Positions 37,774 through 50,110 of a DNA stretch of 64,000 nt are shown one piece after another (within the stretch, counting starts at the first letter, position 1; every line of letters starts with the position of its first letter). The notes below the pieces were generated by a model. That model saw only the letters and a program-made list of their open reading frames with translations, was not told the DNA's origin and searched no databases. Source of the DNA: Aquila chrysaetos chrysaetos (Eukaryota; Chordata; Aves; Accipitriformes; Accipitridae); NCBI RefSeq assembly GCF_900496995.4, contig NC_044009.1, positions 39,517,505 to 39,581,504 on the forward strand. The letters are read 5' to 3'. Both the position numbers and the translations under genes were made by a program.

Positions 37774-38775
37774 CTGCGACAGAAGTTTCAACCTGCAGAA
37801 ACAGTGTAACTTCATTCTTCAGCTCATACTCACTCCTCATTGCTAGAGGCATTACTGTCTGGTTTTGAAACCTTACTGCTTTTCTTTTTGCTTTTCTTTT
37901 TGCTTATTTTTGAGAGCTAGTGTTACAGTGCTGTTCTAAATGAGAGTTACCCTTAAACACTCTCCGAGAGGTGCCTTCTCAGGTGTTTTTTTCCCTGCGT
38001 TATGCTTGATGCGGTCTACACAAGTGCTCTGTGTTTTTAGGAAGTCATTGGTCTCTACTGTATCAAAGCTTAGCATCCCCCTTAAGGACCAAGAGTTTCA
38101 AACAGGCAGAATCTGCTCCACTTTCCTGTTTTCTTGATATCCTTGGTATGTGGCCTCTGGCCGATGTATTCTGGCTCCCCATGCTGCCTCCCTTCCCTCA
38201 GCACACTTCATTCTGGAAAGGTTTGCTTGTAAGTACCTGGCTTCCTCTGAGGAGCAGGAGTGCTTTGCTTTTTTCCCCTTCCTGTAGGAGAAAATGAGGT
38301 GCTATTGGCAACTCTCAGGAATAAATAGCTACAGCTTTCACGCTGAGACAGAAGGACAGATCGCCTTCAGAACAAGGTCTGGGGTAGCTCATGCTGTGGG
38401 TCTGAGCAGGTCTAACCCTCCCACGTGGGGTTACATAGGCCAGGTCACAGTTCTGCGTACGGTTTTACTATTAATGCTTCAGTCAGTGATGGTTTAAATT
38501 AGTCACTTCAGATGCAACAGCTGTAGGTTGCATGATGTAAAGAGACATATGCATCTATTTTGCTGAATGTCTGAGTGGTTGTATTTTAAATATATTTTTT
38601 CCACTTATACATTCTCTTGAGAGGGTATTCATGCAAGATTTACCTGGATTGGTTTGTAATGAAAAGACCTAACTTAATGCCATTTTTCAGCTTCAGAAAA
38701 TATGTTTAAACTTTATCCTAGCAGGATCTAATTCTTTATTTCACTGAAGCAAACCCAAGTTTTTCAGGCTTTTAA

Positions 38776-38795
38776 AAACAAAACAAAACAAAACC
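38776..38795. repeat. (AAAAC)4 simple repeat
   Basis: Four perfect AAAAC units. Confidence 0.9.
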
Positions 38796-39286
38796 AGCCT
38801 GGCAGTTTCAGCAAAAATTTAACAGCATTAAATGATGCATTAGCCAAGACTTCATTACTTTTACCAGGTATAGCATGGTGCATTACAAGGATTATCAAAA
38901 CTGACCTTCAGCTGTCAAATTAAGTTAATAGATCTGAGGCCCATTTGGCCAAACCTCTGCACTTAGTTTGGCAGGGCAGACACCTGGGCTCCTCTGAGAC
39001 GCGCAGCCCCATGGCAGCACTGCCGGCGAGTTGGAGCTGATAGCCCAGAGCTGGGCTGGCACCTCCTGCTCCTGATAAGGAATGTGAAGTTAGAAATCAC
39101 AAGTGATGGGCTCTGGGCGTCTCTCTGCATGGAGCTTGTTCCAGGATTAGTGGATTTGGGGCCAGAGGAAGCCACAGGGACCAGTCAATCTGACTGTCTA
39201 GAGAATTTCACCCACCGTAGCTTGTAAATTTGCCTTGTATAGCTCAGATTACTGCATATGCACTGCATTTAACTGAGTGCTGTATT

Positions 39287-39301
39287 AAAAAAAAAAAAAA
39301 A
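39287..39301. repeat. A15 tract
   Basis: Fifteen A in a row, followed by TAAAAATTT. No retroposed body is recognisable upstream, so I do not call it a retrocopy tail. Confidence 0.85.
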
Positions 39302-42300
39302 TAAAAATTTCCCTCTCTATTTGAGGCTCAGCTTTTGCAAATCACTAATATACAATGACAAAAAGCTGCAGGAAAAACACCGTGAGCCTTGGGTTAGAAG
39401 CCAAGAAGTGTAATTACTGATGTGCACAACAACCTATTGCACATGTGGTGAAAGTGTGATCCTGGCATTGATTTTTCCATTACTGTATCAAACTCCACGT
39501 GTGAAGCATTAACAGCGCTTCCGCAGGTATCTATGAAAACCTATCATTTGCTACAGCTGCCTCAGTGCCTGCCTTCTAACAGCCCCAAAACCTGCCCTGT
39601 GCCCCCTGCCAGGTATTTTGGCAGTGTGAGAAATGATCACTCTTGACACCTGAGAACTAGATAGAAGAAGGGAGATGGCAGCGCATCCTATCTGCAAGAT
39701 TGCACCTGCCTCAGCGCCCTGAATGATGCAGGGAAGGAAGTGGGGCTTTTGCAAAGTGAGCAGAAATTAAAGGAGAAATTTATCCCCCAAGAACAGGAGC
39801 TGCCAGTGCATGTGTGCCAACGCACTCCAGTGCTGTGGTGAGAGCCAGCACCTGGGGAATGGACCTCCTTCGCTTGGGGCTGGGTGAAGCACTCTGTCTT
39901 GTCCTCTTATTAAGCCACTGATCCAAGGCAGACATGAAAAAGAGCCTTTCTGATTTGAAACTTCCCACGCTTCCCAGTTCTTCTGTAAGGATATATTCCA
40001 AATCCCCAGGATGCAACTGCTGTGTTATCCACCTGGTCCACCTGCCGGCAAATTTGGTTTTCAAATGCAATTGGTAAAATGGTTGCTCAGTGTGGTGCAG
40101 CCAACCTGCGCAAAGCCTTACTTCCTTCCCTGCCCCAGCTTCAGAGAGTCTTTCCCTAAAACGTGGGTGAGGTGTCTTACTAGAATCCTCAGGGCCACAA
40201 GAAAGGACAGCAAAAGGAGCCAGAAATGGAACTCTGGAACCTCCACCTTTCAAAAGGTGGAAATTTTGGGAGGGAACAAAGTGTAACAAGAGCCAGAGAG
40301 GTGGTGTCAGATGCTGTGGTTGGAGGGGTGGTAAGAGGAGGGGGGGCATGCATCAGGGTCGATAGAGTGTTTGGATGAATCCAGAAATAATGATCTTGTA
40401 CCAGCCCTACATCTGCTCAGTCTGGAAAAACTGATCCGAGTTCAAGAGGTTACAGGCAAGAAGGCAAGAAGATAGTAAGCAAAAGATAGAGTGGAATTGG
40501 GAGAGAACGGGGGAGAATCCGGGGAGTGAGAGGGGATAATGAGGTAAGTTGTTGCAAAAGCAGTGCAGTGCTTCTCTCATGTGCTATATAGAAAAGTGAA
40601 AACCTGTTGAGATTTTATATCATAGGGTCAGGCTTAACATGAGCATACATTTTCCCTGTGCTTGTTACCTGAAAGTGATAATTGCTTATCCAGACTTTCC
40701 CAGGATTAGTTTTACTATAAAATGCCAGTCACTCGGCAATTGTGATTTGAAGGCAAGTAAAATTTCTTCAGTATCAGCAGTCCATCATTCTGTGTGATTT
40801 GGGGCAGCGTGATTCATCACATGCAAGAATGTCCTGCAAGAATATTAACTAATTTCATAGGAATATAAAATGTGCTAAAAGGAATTGGCCACCCCAAAAT
40901 TGTTTCCTTGGTTTCAGTAACTCCAACTGGATTGCTTTTTAAGCAAATTTTCTAATATTGCAAACTGCAACACTTTCCGGTTTTGCTGCTGTTTCTTGTA
41001 TGGTTAACTGGAGCAAAAAGGTCTACGTAACATTTGGGTTTCTCCTTACAAATAGGGAGAACAAGCTCCAGCCCAGGGACAGAGGAAAACTAAATGCCTC
41101 CTCCCTGGTTTTCCTTAGCAAGCAAAATTTCTCCACCTGCAAATGCTCCGACACTGTCCAAACAAAGAAGCCGGCAGTGGAGGAAAGGGAACACAGGAAT
41201 ATTTTTGCTTTGTTTCCTAGTACATGCAGATGAAGAGTAATATTTATCTGCACCCTCAAGCTCATTTTAACTTTTACTATACTCCATCAAACTCCTATTC
41301 CTCCCACCTCCCCCCTTGGCAATAATGTGCCACAAAATTAATTCTGTAAGTCACCCTGCCAAATGAACCCTGCTCCTTCTCTGCTCAGGGAGCATCGCAT
41401 GCCTCTGTCCGTCTGGCTCCATGGGAGTCACCTGTCTGGTCCTGCTCGGAGTTTCCCACAGCTTTACCGAGGCACTGGGCAGGCAGGGCCGTGGGAGAGG
41501 CAGCCCAGCTCTGCGCCGTTTGCCATCTCTTGCAGTAACGGTCCCTCTCTGGGCTGTTCGCTTGCCGTGAATCACGTCTCACAGGGGAGAGCTGGGAGCA
41601 GTTCTTGTACTTGCCAGTGGTGCTGCTCCACCAGCATCCAGAAGACTGAAGTCCTCTGCCTAACCACCGAAGAGGTGTGTTTTGAAAAGCGGACGTGGAA
41701 ACCACCTGCTGCCCTGCCACATTCCCCCTTCCCGCGGTCTGTGCCCCCGGTACGCCTCCAGCTTTGCTGGGAGGTATTCTTGTCTTTACGGTTACTTCTC
41801 AGCCTGACCTCTCTGTTGGAAGGCTGCCAGCAAAATTAGAAATTAATTTCAGGTCTAGCAGTGGTTTTATGTGATGCGGTGACTCGTCCGCTGGGAACAC
41901 AATACAGTCGCTGGGCACTAAACAGACTGCGCAGAATAACGGTTTTCAGTCAATAGTGACCTGAGCTGGAGATGAACCCAGCCACGAGAGATGAGAAGCT
42001 CTGCAGAGCTCCTGTTTACAATTCCCTTTGGCATGCCGAATCCCTACCACCGGCAGATCCTTTCTTTCCCAGGATCATTAAGAAGCAAACTCCATTTCAT
42101 TTAGGTCGTGAACTTTTGTTTGATTTTTCAGAGAATTATGACCTACTTTGTGGCAGGGCTTTGTCCTTGTTTTTAGCTCTTTGAATGGAGAAACTAGTAA
42201 GTAAGTACCAGAGGACAAGAGTTTATTTTTAATACTAGCTTCTCAGTGTAATCAACCATAAAATGTTTAGGGTTCTTCCTTGTAAATCTAACAGCTACTA

Positions 42301-45300
42301 GTTCTGAATCTGCAGCTTTTTCTCCTGACCTTGATGAAGTCTCCTATACCTCACGGCGAAGTATTACATGAAATTCTGCCAAAATGAAATCTCTGGTCTG
42401 AAACACAGTAAAGAGTCCATAGCTTAGAATAATGCTGTATCTTGCCACTGGCTAAACTGATCTAAGCATTACCATATCTACTAGAAGAAAGAAAAAAAAA
42501 AAAGGAGACACCCCCCCCCTCCCCATTCTCTTAATCCACCTCTCTCTCTACTAATCTGAAGATGAGCTTGTGAATGGTCAATAAGGAGGCCAAGGCTCAG
42601 TGACAGTTCACTGAGCATCTGGCCTAGATCCTCAAGCTGATGTATGTCACATATATTTTGAAATTCATCACACCAGCAGCAGATTGGGTTCCTGAACAGT
42701 AAATATTTACTCCTATAAGGCCCTATTCAACTTCAGCAAACCATCATTTTCTATTCCAGCTCTTTTCCCAGATTAAGTCCAGATAAGCAAATTAAAGCAT
42801 GTTACAATAAGATAGGCCAACACAGCAGTGTTTCGAAGCCATGTTTTGATTTTTGCTGGAAAGGAAGCATGTCACTGATGCTGTACCTTAACCAGGTCAT
42901 ATTGAAGTTTCCCCAAATTATATTTGCCCCCTTCCTAAAACAATAAAAGTGCTACCAGTTGGGCTATAACACACAGTGCATTTCTGAATAGTGTGACAAA
43001 TGGCAAGGTATACATAATAAGCAGACCTCTCGGAACGTGGGGTAACCAAAGACCTGACAGAGACACAGCCCTGAAGACCTTACTTCGCTAAAACAGTCAG
43101 TCTCTGACCTTTGCTTCGCTTTGTCCGAGTAGAGACTCCAAGACAGGCTGTAACGCATCTATCCAATAAACTTGTCACACAAGAAAGGCTGTGCAGAAGT
43201 GCTTGGTTGGGCGCGCCTTTGCTGAAAGGTAAGAGGATCTCAGGTTGTTTACTAGAAGGTATTGCACAATTCACAACACTAGTTAAAAACCAGGCTGGCA
43301 GGCTCTGTGGGAGCTGTACTGGATAGGACTTCCCCAGCTGCCTGGGTCGAAGGCTTGCATAACATCAGGAAAAATAATGTTTATCTGTGACATTATTTGA
43401 AGTGTATGTAAGCTTCATTAAAAATATCATCTACCATAATTTTTTTCCAGCTAAGTCTGCAATTTTGGATTTCTAAGATATAAAGAGAAAAAAAAAGGAC
43501 TAGCTCATTGTATTGACATATATTGATCAGTTAAATCTAGATTTTGTGGCACTCTCTTGGCAAACCATTTCACACCTTTAGGTAACTATCTGACACGGTT
43601 CCACGTGAGTAATAACACCAGGACGCACAGACTTGCTTTATCCCTCTTCCACGCAGTGCCAAGTAAGAAGCTGTGATGAAGTCAGTGCAGTTACTCCAGT
43701 GTGAGATGCGTTAGTCTCATCTTCACACCACACAGATACATAAACAGAGCGATGCTGTCACTGTTTTGATTTAAACACTCTGTTCTGCTTTGAGTCTTCA
43801 AATTTATGTTATTTGACTCAATAAATGTTTGATGGTCTCAGTGTAGCATCTAGTGGAGAAAGGGTAAATAACAGAAAAAACGCAAAGCAGAAACGTGCCA
43901 TTAACCCTTGTGCACGGCAGGGATGAAAATGTGAACTGTTGGGGAGTGAGAATACTCACTTCCCCAGATCATTCAGCAAAACACTGGAAGGGTTACTCCG
44001 AAGCGGCTGCAGTTAACTGGGTACAATGCGGAGCTCGTAATCCTGGCAGAGCAGGATGGTATCACTGGCTTCAGTTCACCTTAGGAAGGTCTCTGTGAGG
44101 TACTCAACTGCTGTGAAGGCAAATTGTCCTTTAGAAACTTCCCTACTTGTTTTAAATTTGCTCTCGCTCCGACAGGGGTGTTTCTGTCCTGGCTTACAGT
44201 CAGTTTTGTGTTTCTTCCGCTCATGCTAGTGCTGTCTCCAGGCTAAAGACAGAGCCAAAGCTACTGTTCCCCAAATTCTGTCCTGACTTAGCCCCTGCAC
44301 AACCCAAATGATGTCAGTGTTACTGCAGTGGCTGGTTGCACTGGAAACACCGCAGCCAGATCTGGCTTGGAGGGGACTTGTCTCAGAGCTAGTCCTGGAC
44401 CTGCGGCACAGCCAGACCTCATGGGGCTCGGAGAAGGTGCGAATGCGCAAGCAAAGCTGGAACTGTTCCTGCTGCCTTTCTGCAGATTTAATCTGGGAAT
44501 CAAGGGGTTAGCTTTTGAGACATATCAAATCTCAGCAGGTCCTGAAAAATGGGGTCCTCTATGTAATTATTTAACAGCAAAAAAAGCTTAGAGTTACATT
44601 TTCAACATTTTTTTTTTCTGAATGTCATTGTTATATCCTGTTTATAAACAAATCAGAGTAGAATATCCGGGGCAAAAGAGAAGAAAGCTTAATTTTCTAT
44701 AACCATGAGCTTAACAGAGTAAAGAATAGAAGGCTTGTTTTATAATTATTTTCTTCAAACTTTACTGGGACTTTTTCATGTGCATAATGTCTTTAGTATT
44801 TTATGGGGAGGTGAACGAAGAAGCACAAATCCGTACACCAGAAGCTGCCCCTAGGCACAATTCATAGTGGAGAGTCCTCCAGAAGCACCACTGTTAGAGG
44901 AGGGAGACAGCTATGAAATTAATGGTGGGGTTGCAGAGCCAGTTCCTCATGATACAGCATGGAAATGTGCTGCCTCGGGCAGGAATACAAAGTAGAATGT
45001 ATGTATGTCCCTCATTAAGAGTACCTCTTGAGAACACTGTGATTAATCCAAAATTATCTGAGATACAATTTCTTTGCAATTCATGAGGACTTTGTATGTT
45101 GCCACATACATGTGGCAAGCAATTACAGAAGCATCTGCATTAGCCTGGTGTCGCTAATCAATATGTAGCCGGAGACTCATGGGTTACCCATTCTGTATTT
45201 GTCCTTGCTAAATCTTTTAAGCAAGATAGAAACGAGTTCAGTTCTATTTACTCCTTCATCCCCATTAGCCAGCTGGAAGGTGTAAAGTGGGGGGATTCTC

Positions 45301-47839
45301 ATTCTCCTGTCTTGGTGCAAAGAGTACAGCTGAATGTGCTGCCTGCGAGCAGCGAGGCTGCCGAGGTCACCTCCTGAAGTGCCTTTCAGCTCCATCCTAA
45401 TCTCAGTCCAAGCCCTCATTACTTCATGTTTTCCTGTTCCTCTGAACTGCTGCGGGTCCCATCCGGTGATCCCAGAACAAAAGCCCAGTGGAACCAGGGT
45501 AAGTACCCTGTTTTCTGAGAACTTAAGAAAGGGCAGCAGACATCACTGAAAAACTATTTCACAGCAGTCCAGTAAGTGACAGAGCCTCGAGCTGGAGAGA
45601 GTAAGCTCCAGATTTTTACCTTTTTAAGTGGAGAGGAATTACTTTATGCACGCTTTCCGCTGCCCTAAACGTGACTTGGGAGTATCAGTAGCAACGCTAT
45701 TGGTAAAGCCAAGCATTCAAAAAAGAGCTTGTTTCCAAGATTGCAAAATACAAAATATAGTTGCATTTTAATTTGCATTCTGGTTTTTTTCCGACTTTTT
45801 TGACTTTCACATTTCCAAGTCACCACAACTATTATGACTAGAAACATTGTCATTATCACTCTTATCATCAGTACTATAGCTGATTGTAACAGTAGTACAT
45901 GAAAGCTAAGATTCTTAGATAATAAGCACATTTCGTGAGCTGTGGGCAACATTACAGACCTGCTATAGATCAGAAAAAAGCCACATTAAATCTGCAACTA
46001 ATTGGTAGCCTTGGTGGTGGTGTCACCAGAGAGATAAAGCAGCGAGCCATCCTGCCCTCCGTGTGTGGTCCCTTTGCGGTTGAGTAAGATAGGTGCAGGT
46101 AGAATAGCGGTGTAAATGCAATGCAATGCTTTATTATTTTCAATGCGTACTACAGTTCATAGGGCTGACAACTCGCCCTTCATTGGCTTCTCTGTTGTTC
46201 TATGTCCCTGCTAACCCAGAAGCCAATATTGTGTCTGTGAAAGCATCTTTTTAGGGCTCTATCCATGTAACAGCAGTCAAATAGTTTGAAAACTTCCATC
46301 GGCTCTCTAGTCCTCTTGTCTTTGCTGGTCGTTTCAGAAGATGTCATCTGATACACTCCGTCCATACTATTTTTAGGGTACATATATTTTTAAATAAAAA
46401 AGAACACATACAACATTTTTGCAGTCTTGACCTGCAAATAATTTTTTCACCCTATTAGAAAATGCAGTGAGCTGAATTTTGTGTAAATGCTGATGTTTTT
46501 TATTGTAATTAATCTGGCTAATTTCTATATGATCAGCCCAAGCCTTCTAATAATTTTTGCTATTTATAACATGAACTTTGGAACTACTTCAGGAAGCCAG
46601 AAAGTGAACGTTCTATGAATCAAGAATTCAGAACGAGTTGTACAGTTCCTGGAAGAACTTAACGGGTCAAAAATCTCTCTTGACAATTTTAATTACTTTG
46701 CAGGGAGGCCAGAACGTGGGTGTACCAGGAAGTAGTTTGCACATATGTTTTGTTTAGCTGACTTGCTGCTGTGCCGTCTTTTGTCTTTTTCTTAGGAAAG
46801 GTCAAATTTGGCAGTTTACTGTACACTCAAGTAGATGGTTAATGCAAGGTAAAAGCAAACCACAACAGTGAATAAACACTCTTTTATTTTTATCTTTGGA
46901 GATACTTGTAAAGAACATTTACTTTTGAAACATGTCATGTTACATTGCAATGAAGAAAGATGTTGTTAGGACTGGAGTTGCATTTCTGGCTATGGCTTAC
47001 CAGTCGGGGAAAGCCTTTCACTGGTGCTTGCTGTTGGCAGACAATGTCGACCTCAAAACCTCAACTGTGAAACTGCGGAGTGGTGAGAGGTGACATACGG
47101 TCTCCTCTGTGTTTCACATGAGTGTGTAGTTCTGTGCAAACTTTTGTAAAGAAGTCTGTGAAAGGCCAAAGTAACCAAACACTACAGTATTTTTTTAAAT
47201 CCCCAGCAACAAAATGGGAAGGGATGACAGAGCAGCCATTTTCCTCTCCCTTTTTTTATATGTATTTGCATTTTTCAAAAGGTTTCCCAATGTTTTACTT
47301 GAAACAGCCCTGAAATATGAAAACTGCCCATCAGAAAGCCTGAGCCCATTCCAGTACTTGCCTTGCAGATCAAGGAAACAAAACCAACAAAAGCAACTTC
47401 TTTGCAGAGGTGGAATATGTATTGCTTATCTACAGAGGCTGTGCCACCTTAGAGAATAAAATGCTGTGGCCTTCACTCAGAAGTGGAGATCTTAGCAACA
47501 GAAATGTAAACAGCATTGAGTACAAAACGCAGCAACCTGTGCACGTACGGCGTCCTTACTAGAATCACTGCTATCTGACTTTTAGCTTTGAAAGAAAACT
47601 ATCCATCTTCCTGAAAGTTACCTACAATTCAGCCAGATACAGGCCAATGTAAAGTTAGGGAAAAAAAATTAAAGCCTGTAGAGCTGGAATCTACATGCCT
47701 GAGCTGCGCCTTTCAATGTATTAATTGGAAATTTTGTTTGTCACGATAGAAAGAAATAAACAGCAGAGTTGAACTAATTCCTTAAAAATTGAGCCCACTA
47801 GTACTCTTGCTTTTTCCATGTTTCTTTCTCTCCTCTCAA

Positions 47840-48075
47840 ATACTCCAGAAATTTTCTGTCAAGTTGCAAAGCCAGGAGGAGGCTTTGGTGGCAGTTCTTA
47901 GTGCTGGGTTGCTTAATGATGGACCTAGAAAAGGCAAAACCTATTTTAAAACATGCAACATAGCTCAAACCAAAGTTATAGGCTTGCTGCAGAAATTGCT
48001 GGGTGAGGTTCTTTGGGTGAAGTCAAAGTGGAGGTCTAACTAAATGGTCATTTTTGGCTTTGTATCTATGTAACT
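47840..48075 (+). mobile_element. Ancient CR1 LINE 3' end
   Basis: The final part is a diverged copy of the amniote CR1 3' terminus: CTGGGTGAGGTTCTTTGGG, then GGAGGTCTAACTAAATGGTC, then TTTTTGGCTTTGTATCTATG. This corresponds to the usual GGTCAGACTAGATGATCTAATGGTCCCTTCTGGC...TCTATGA ending. The 5' edge is uncertain. Its 3' end faces that of the minus-strand CR1 about 200 bp away. Confidence 0.7.
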
Positions 48076-48289
48076 TGTTTGCCTAAAATAAGATTGCTAG
48101 GGATCTCATCTCAAAACGTTAATCAAATCCCTTTTAAGGTTCTAAAAATTTTCATTAGATGTTTCATTCATTAAAATGTTTTATCAGGATTTCTCATGTT
48201 CAATACCCACAGGATATGATAGGAAGCAAAAAGTCTGAGACAGATGTCTTTCTGCTGCAGCTGTAATATAAGAAAGACTGAATTGAGTC

Positions 48290-50110
48290 ACACTAAAGGT
48301 CCAGATAGCCTGGGACCCTGCAGTTGCCTATGGTAGAAATATAAGGACAGAGCATTTACAGTTTCATTTCTCCTCCTATTTACCATCTCAATTTCTGGCA
48401 ATCTAAGGACAGAATTGGAGGCTCTGTCCGTCTCTCTGCAAAGCAGCCTGTTCTTCCATTAATTTGTCTAGTTACTTCTTGCAGCCCTTGGTATTTTGGC
48501 ATCTAAAATATCTCATGACAATGAGTTAGCCAAATTAAGCAGATGTTGTTTAAATAGTACTTCCTTTTGTTTGTTTAACACTTCCATCTGAAAAAATATT
48601 ATAGGATTCATCCTTGTTCTCATAAGTAATTGTTCCCTGTTCACCTTTCCCATGTCAGACGTGATTTTTGATACCTGTATTATGTCTCCCATTTGTCATC
48701 TACTGTCCAGGTAGTCCCAGAGTACTTGATCTGCCTTACTTTGAAGGCACTCCATCTTTCTGATCAATCCAGTCACTTTGTTTTTTCATATGTTATTCTG
48801 ATGTTTAAGATGCTACCACATGTCAAGGTGTTATAAGCAGAATTTTGTGTTGTATTAAAGGAAAGAACATGATTCCTGAGGGATTTATACAGTAGCATTA
48901 TGTTTTATGTTTGCTTTTTCATTCTCTTCTTTCCTATGAGTCCTAACTGCCTCTCTGAGCACTGAGGTAACAATTTCAGAAAACTACCCATAGTGACTCC
49001 AAAATATCTTTGCTGACTGGTATGAACTAATTCAGAGCCTACTACGTTGCACAGGTAGAGAGGGTTTTTGTTTTCCTTTCATGGACATCTCTGATCATTG
49101 CATTTTAGCTGCTATTTTATTGCCTACTCAGTCTTTATCATGAATTTTTTTTGCTATTTTGTGCCAGCAGTCTTGGTTTTGGTTTTCCTGAATAATTGTG
49201 AATCACTGGAAAACACTCACTGTTCGATCCTGTTTCACTTACCACTTATGAACATGTCTCAAAGCATAGGTCCCTTTGGAATCTCACTGGTTACTCCCTT
49301 CTTTGTGATTTTTTACCCATCAATCTTCCTTTCAAAGCAGTTAGTAATCACAGAAGGAGCTCCCCTCTTGTGCTTTGTAAAAAAGTTTGGGGAAATCTGT
49401 GTACATGATTGCTTAATCTAGGCTGCATGTTAAATTTTCTTCATGTCATGTCTACAGTCTCCTTATTGTTCAGACTGGGAAGATACCCAGAACGTGCTCT
49501 GTCTCCCTTTGTCCCATATGTTTGAATTTCCTTTCTGTGGACATGAGACTGAGAGTAAAGGCAAGCTGGGAGGAGAAGGAGGGGAGGCAGGAGATAGGAG
49601 GAGATGGTATGTACTTGGTCTTTTTCCAACAGGAAGCTGGATTATGGCCAAGAGGGACTCCAATGTCCCAACATTTATACGAAGTCTACATAAGCCAGCT
49701 CCTCTTTATCAATATTTGCTGACGTTGCTGACATTTTTAAAGTAGTACCAGATTTGCAGAATCCATCTCTTCCCACTATACGGTGATGAGCCACATGTTA
49801 AGATTGACTGGTCTGCCGTTTTCCCTGAAGTCTTTTCTAAAAATTGGAATGTCATATGCCACTTTCCATTCCTCCAGAACACAGTTCACTCCAAACCATA
49901 AATTATAAAGCACAGTTAATAGTTTGGCGATTTCCAATCCAAGTTCCTTTAGAACCCTGGGGTGAGAAACATGTCGTCCTGGCAGGCAGGTACCGTACAA
50001 TTTACTGATTGGCTCCAAAAACATTCACACTAAGTTTTGTAGATGTTTTTTTCTGACTATGCCCCTAAAAAAGGTTTTGTTGTGGCAGTCACCTCAAAAT
50101 CCACCATAAA
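48290..50110 (-). mobile_element. Degenerate CR1-type LINE with reverse transcriptase remnants
   Basis: Read on the minus strand, 50,024-49,776 encodes VLKELGLEIAKLL, EEWKVAYDIPIFRKDF and NGRPVNLN, matching the CR1 RT order LKELAD.IAKPL / EDWKKA..PIFKKG / NYRPVSL. About 480 nt further on, near 49,290-49,255, lies VTSEIPKGPML, the counterpart of VTSGVPQGSIL, at the spacing expected within the RT domain. The plus strand at 48,430-48,720 reads like the reverse complement of the CR1 3' ORF and tail (ATTAATTTGTCTAGTTAC, TACTTCCTTTTGTTTGTTT). Stops and frameshifts are many, so the element is inactive. The 5' limit may extend to about 50,450. Confidence 0.75.

Larger units (their letters stand above)
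34230..47799. other. Intergenic DNA with microsatellites, no gene recognised
   Basis: Apart from the 37-bp pair and the simple repeats listed separately, this is unique sequence. AT-rich motif-dense blocks (for example 34.6-35.4 kb) resemble conserved non-coding elements. GC-richer spots lie at 38.97-39.18, 39.78-40.35 and 41.35-41.80 kb. The GC-richer spots give open frames of 158-189 codons that show no family resemblance. A C9 run sits at 42,511-42,519 after an A tract. Confidence 0.5.

Noticed and set aside
49098..49421. Plus-strand 107-codon hydrophobic frame as a membrane protein
   Set aside because: It is the reverse complement of the CR1 reverse transcriptase remnant (the VTS..P.G block on the minus strand).
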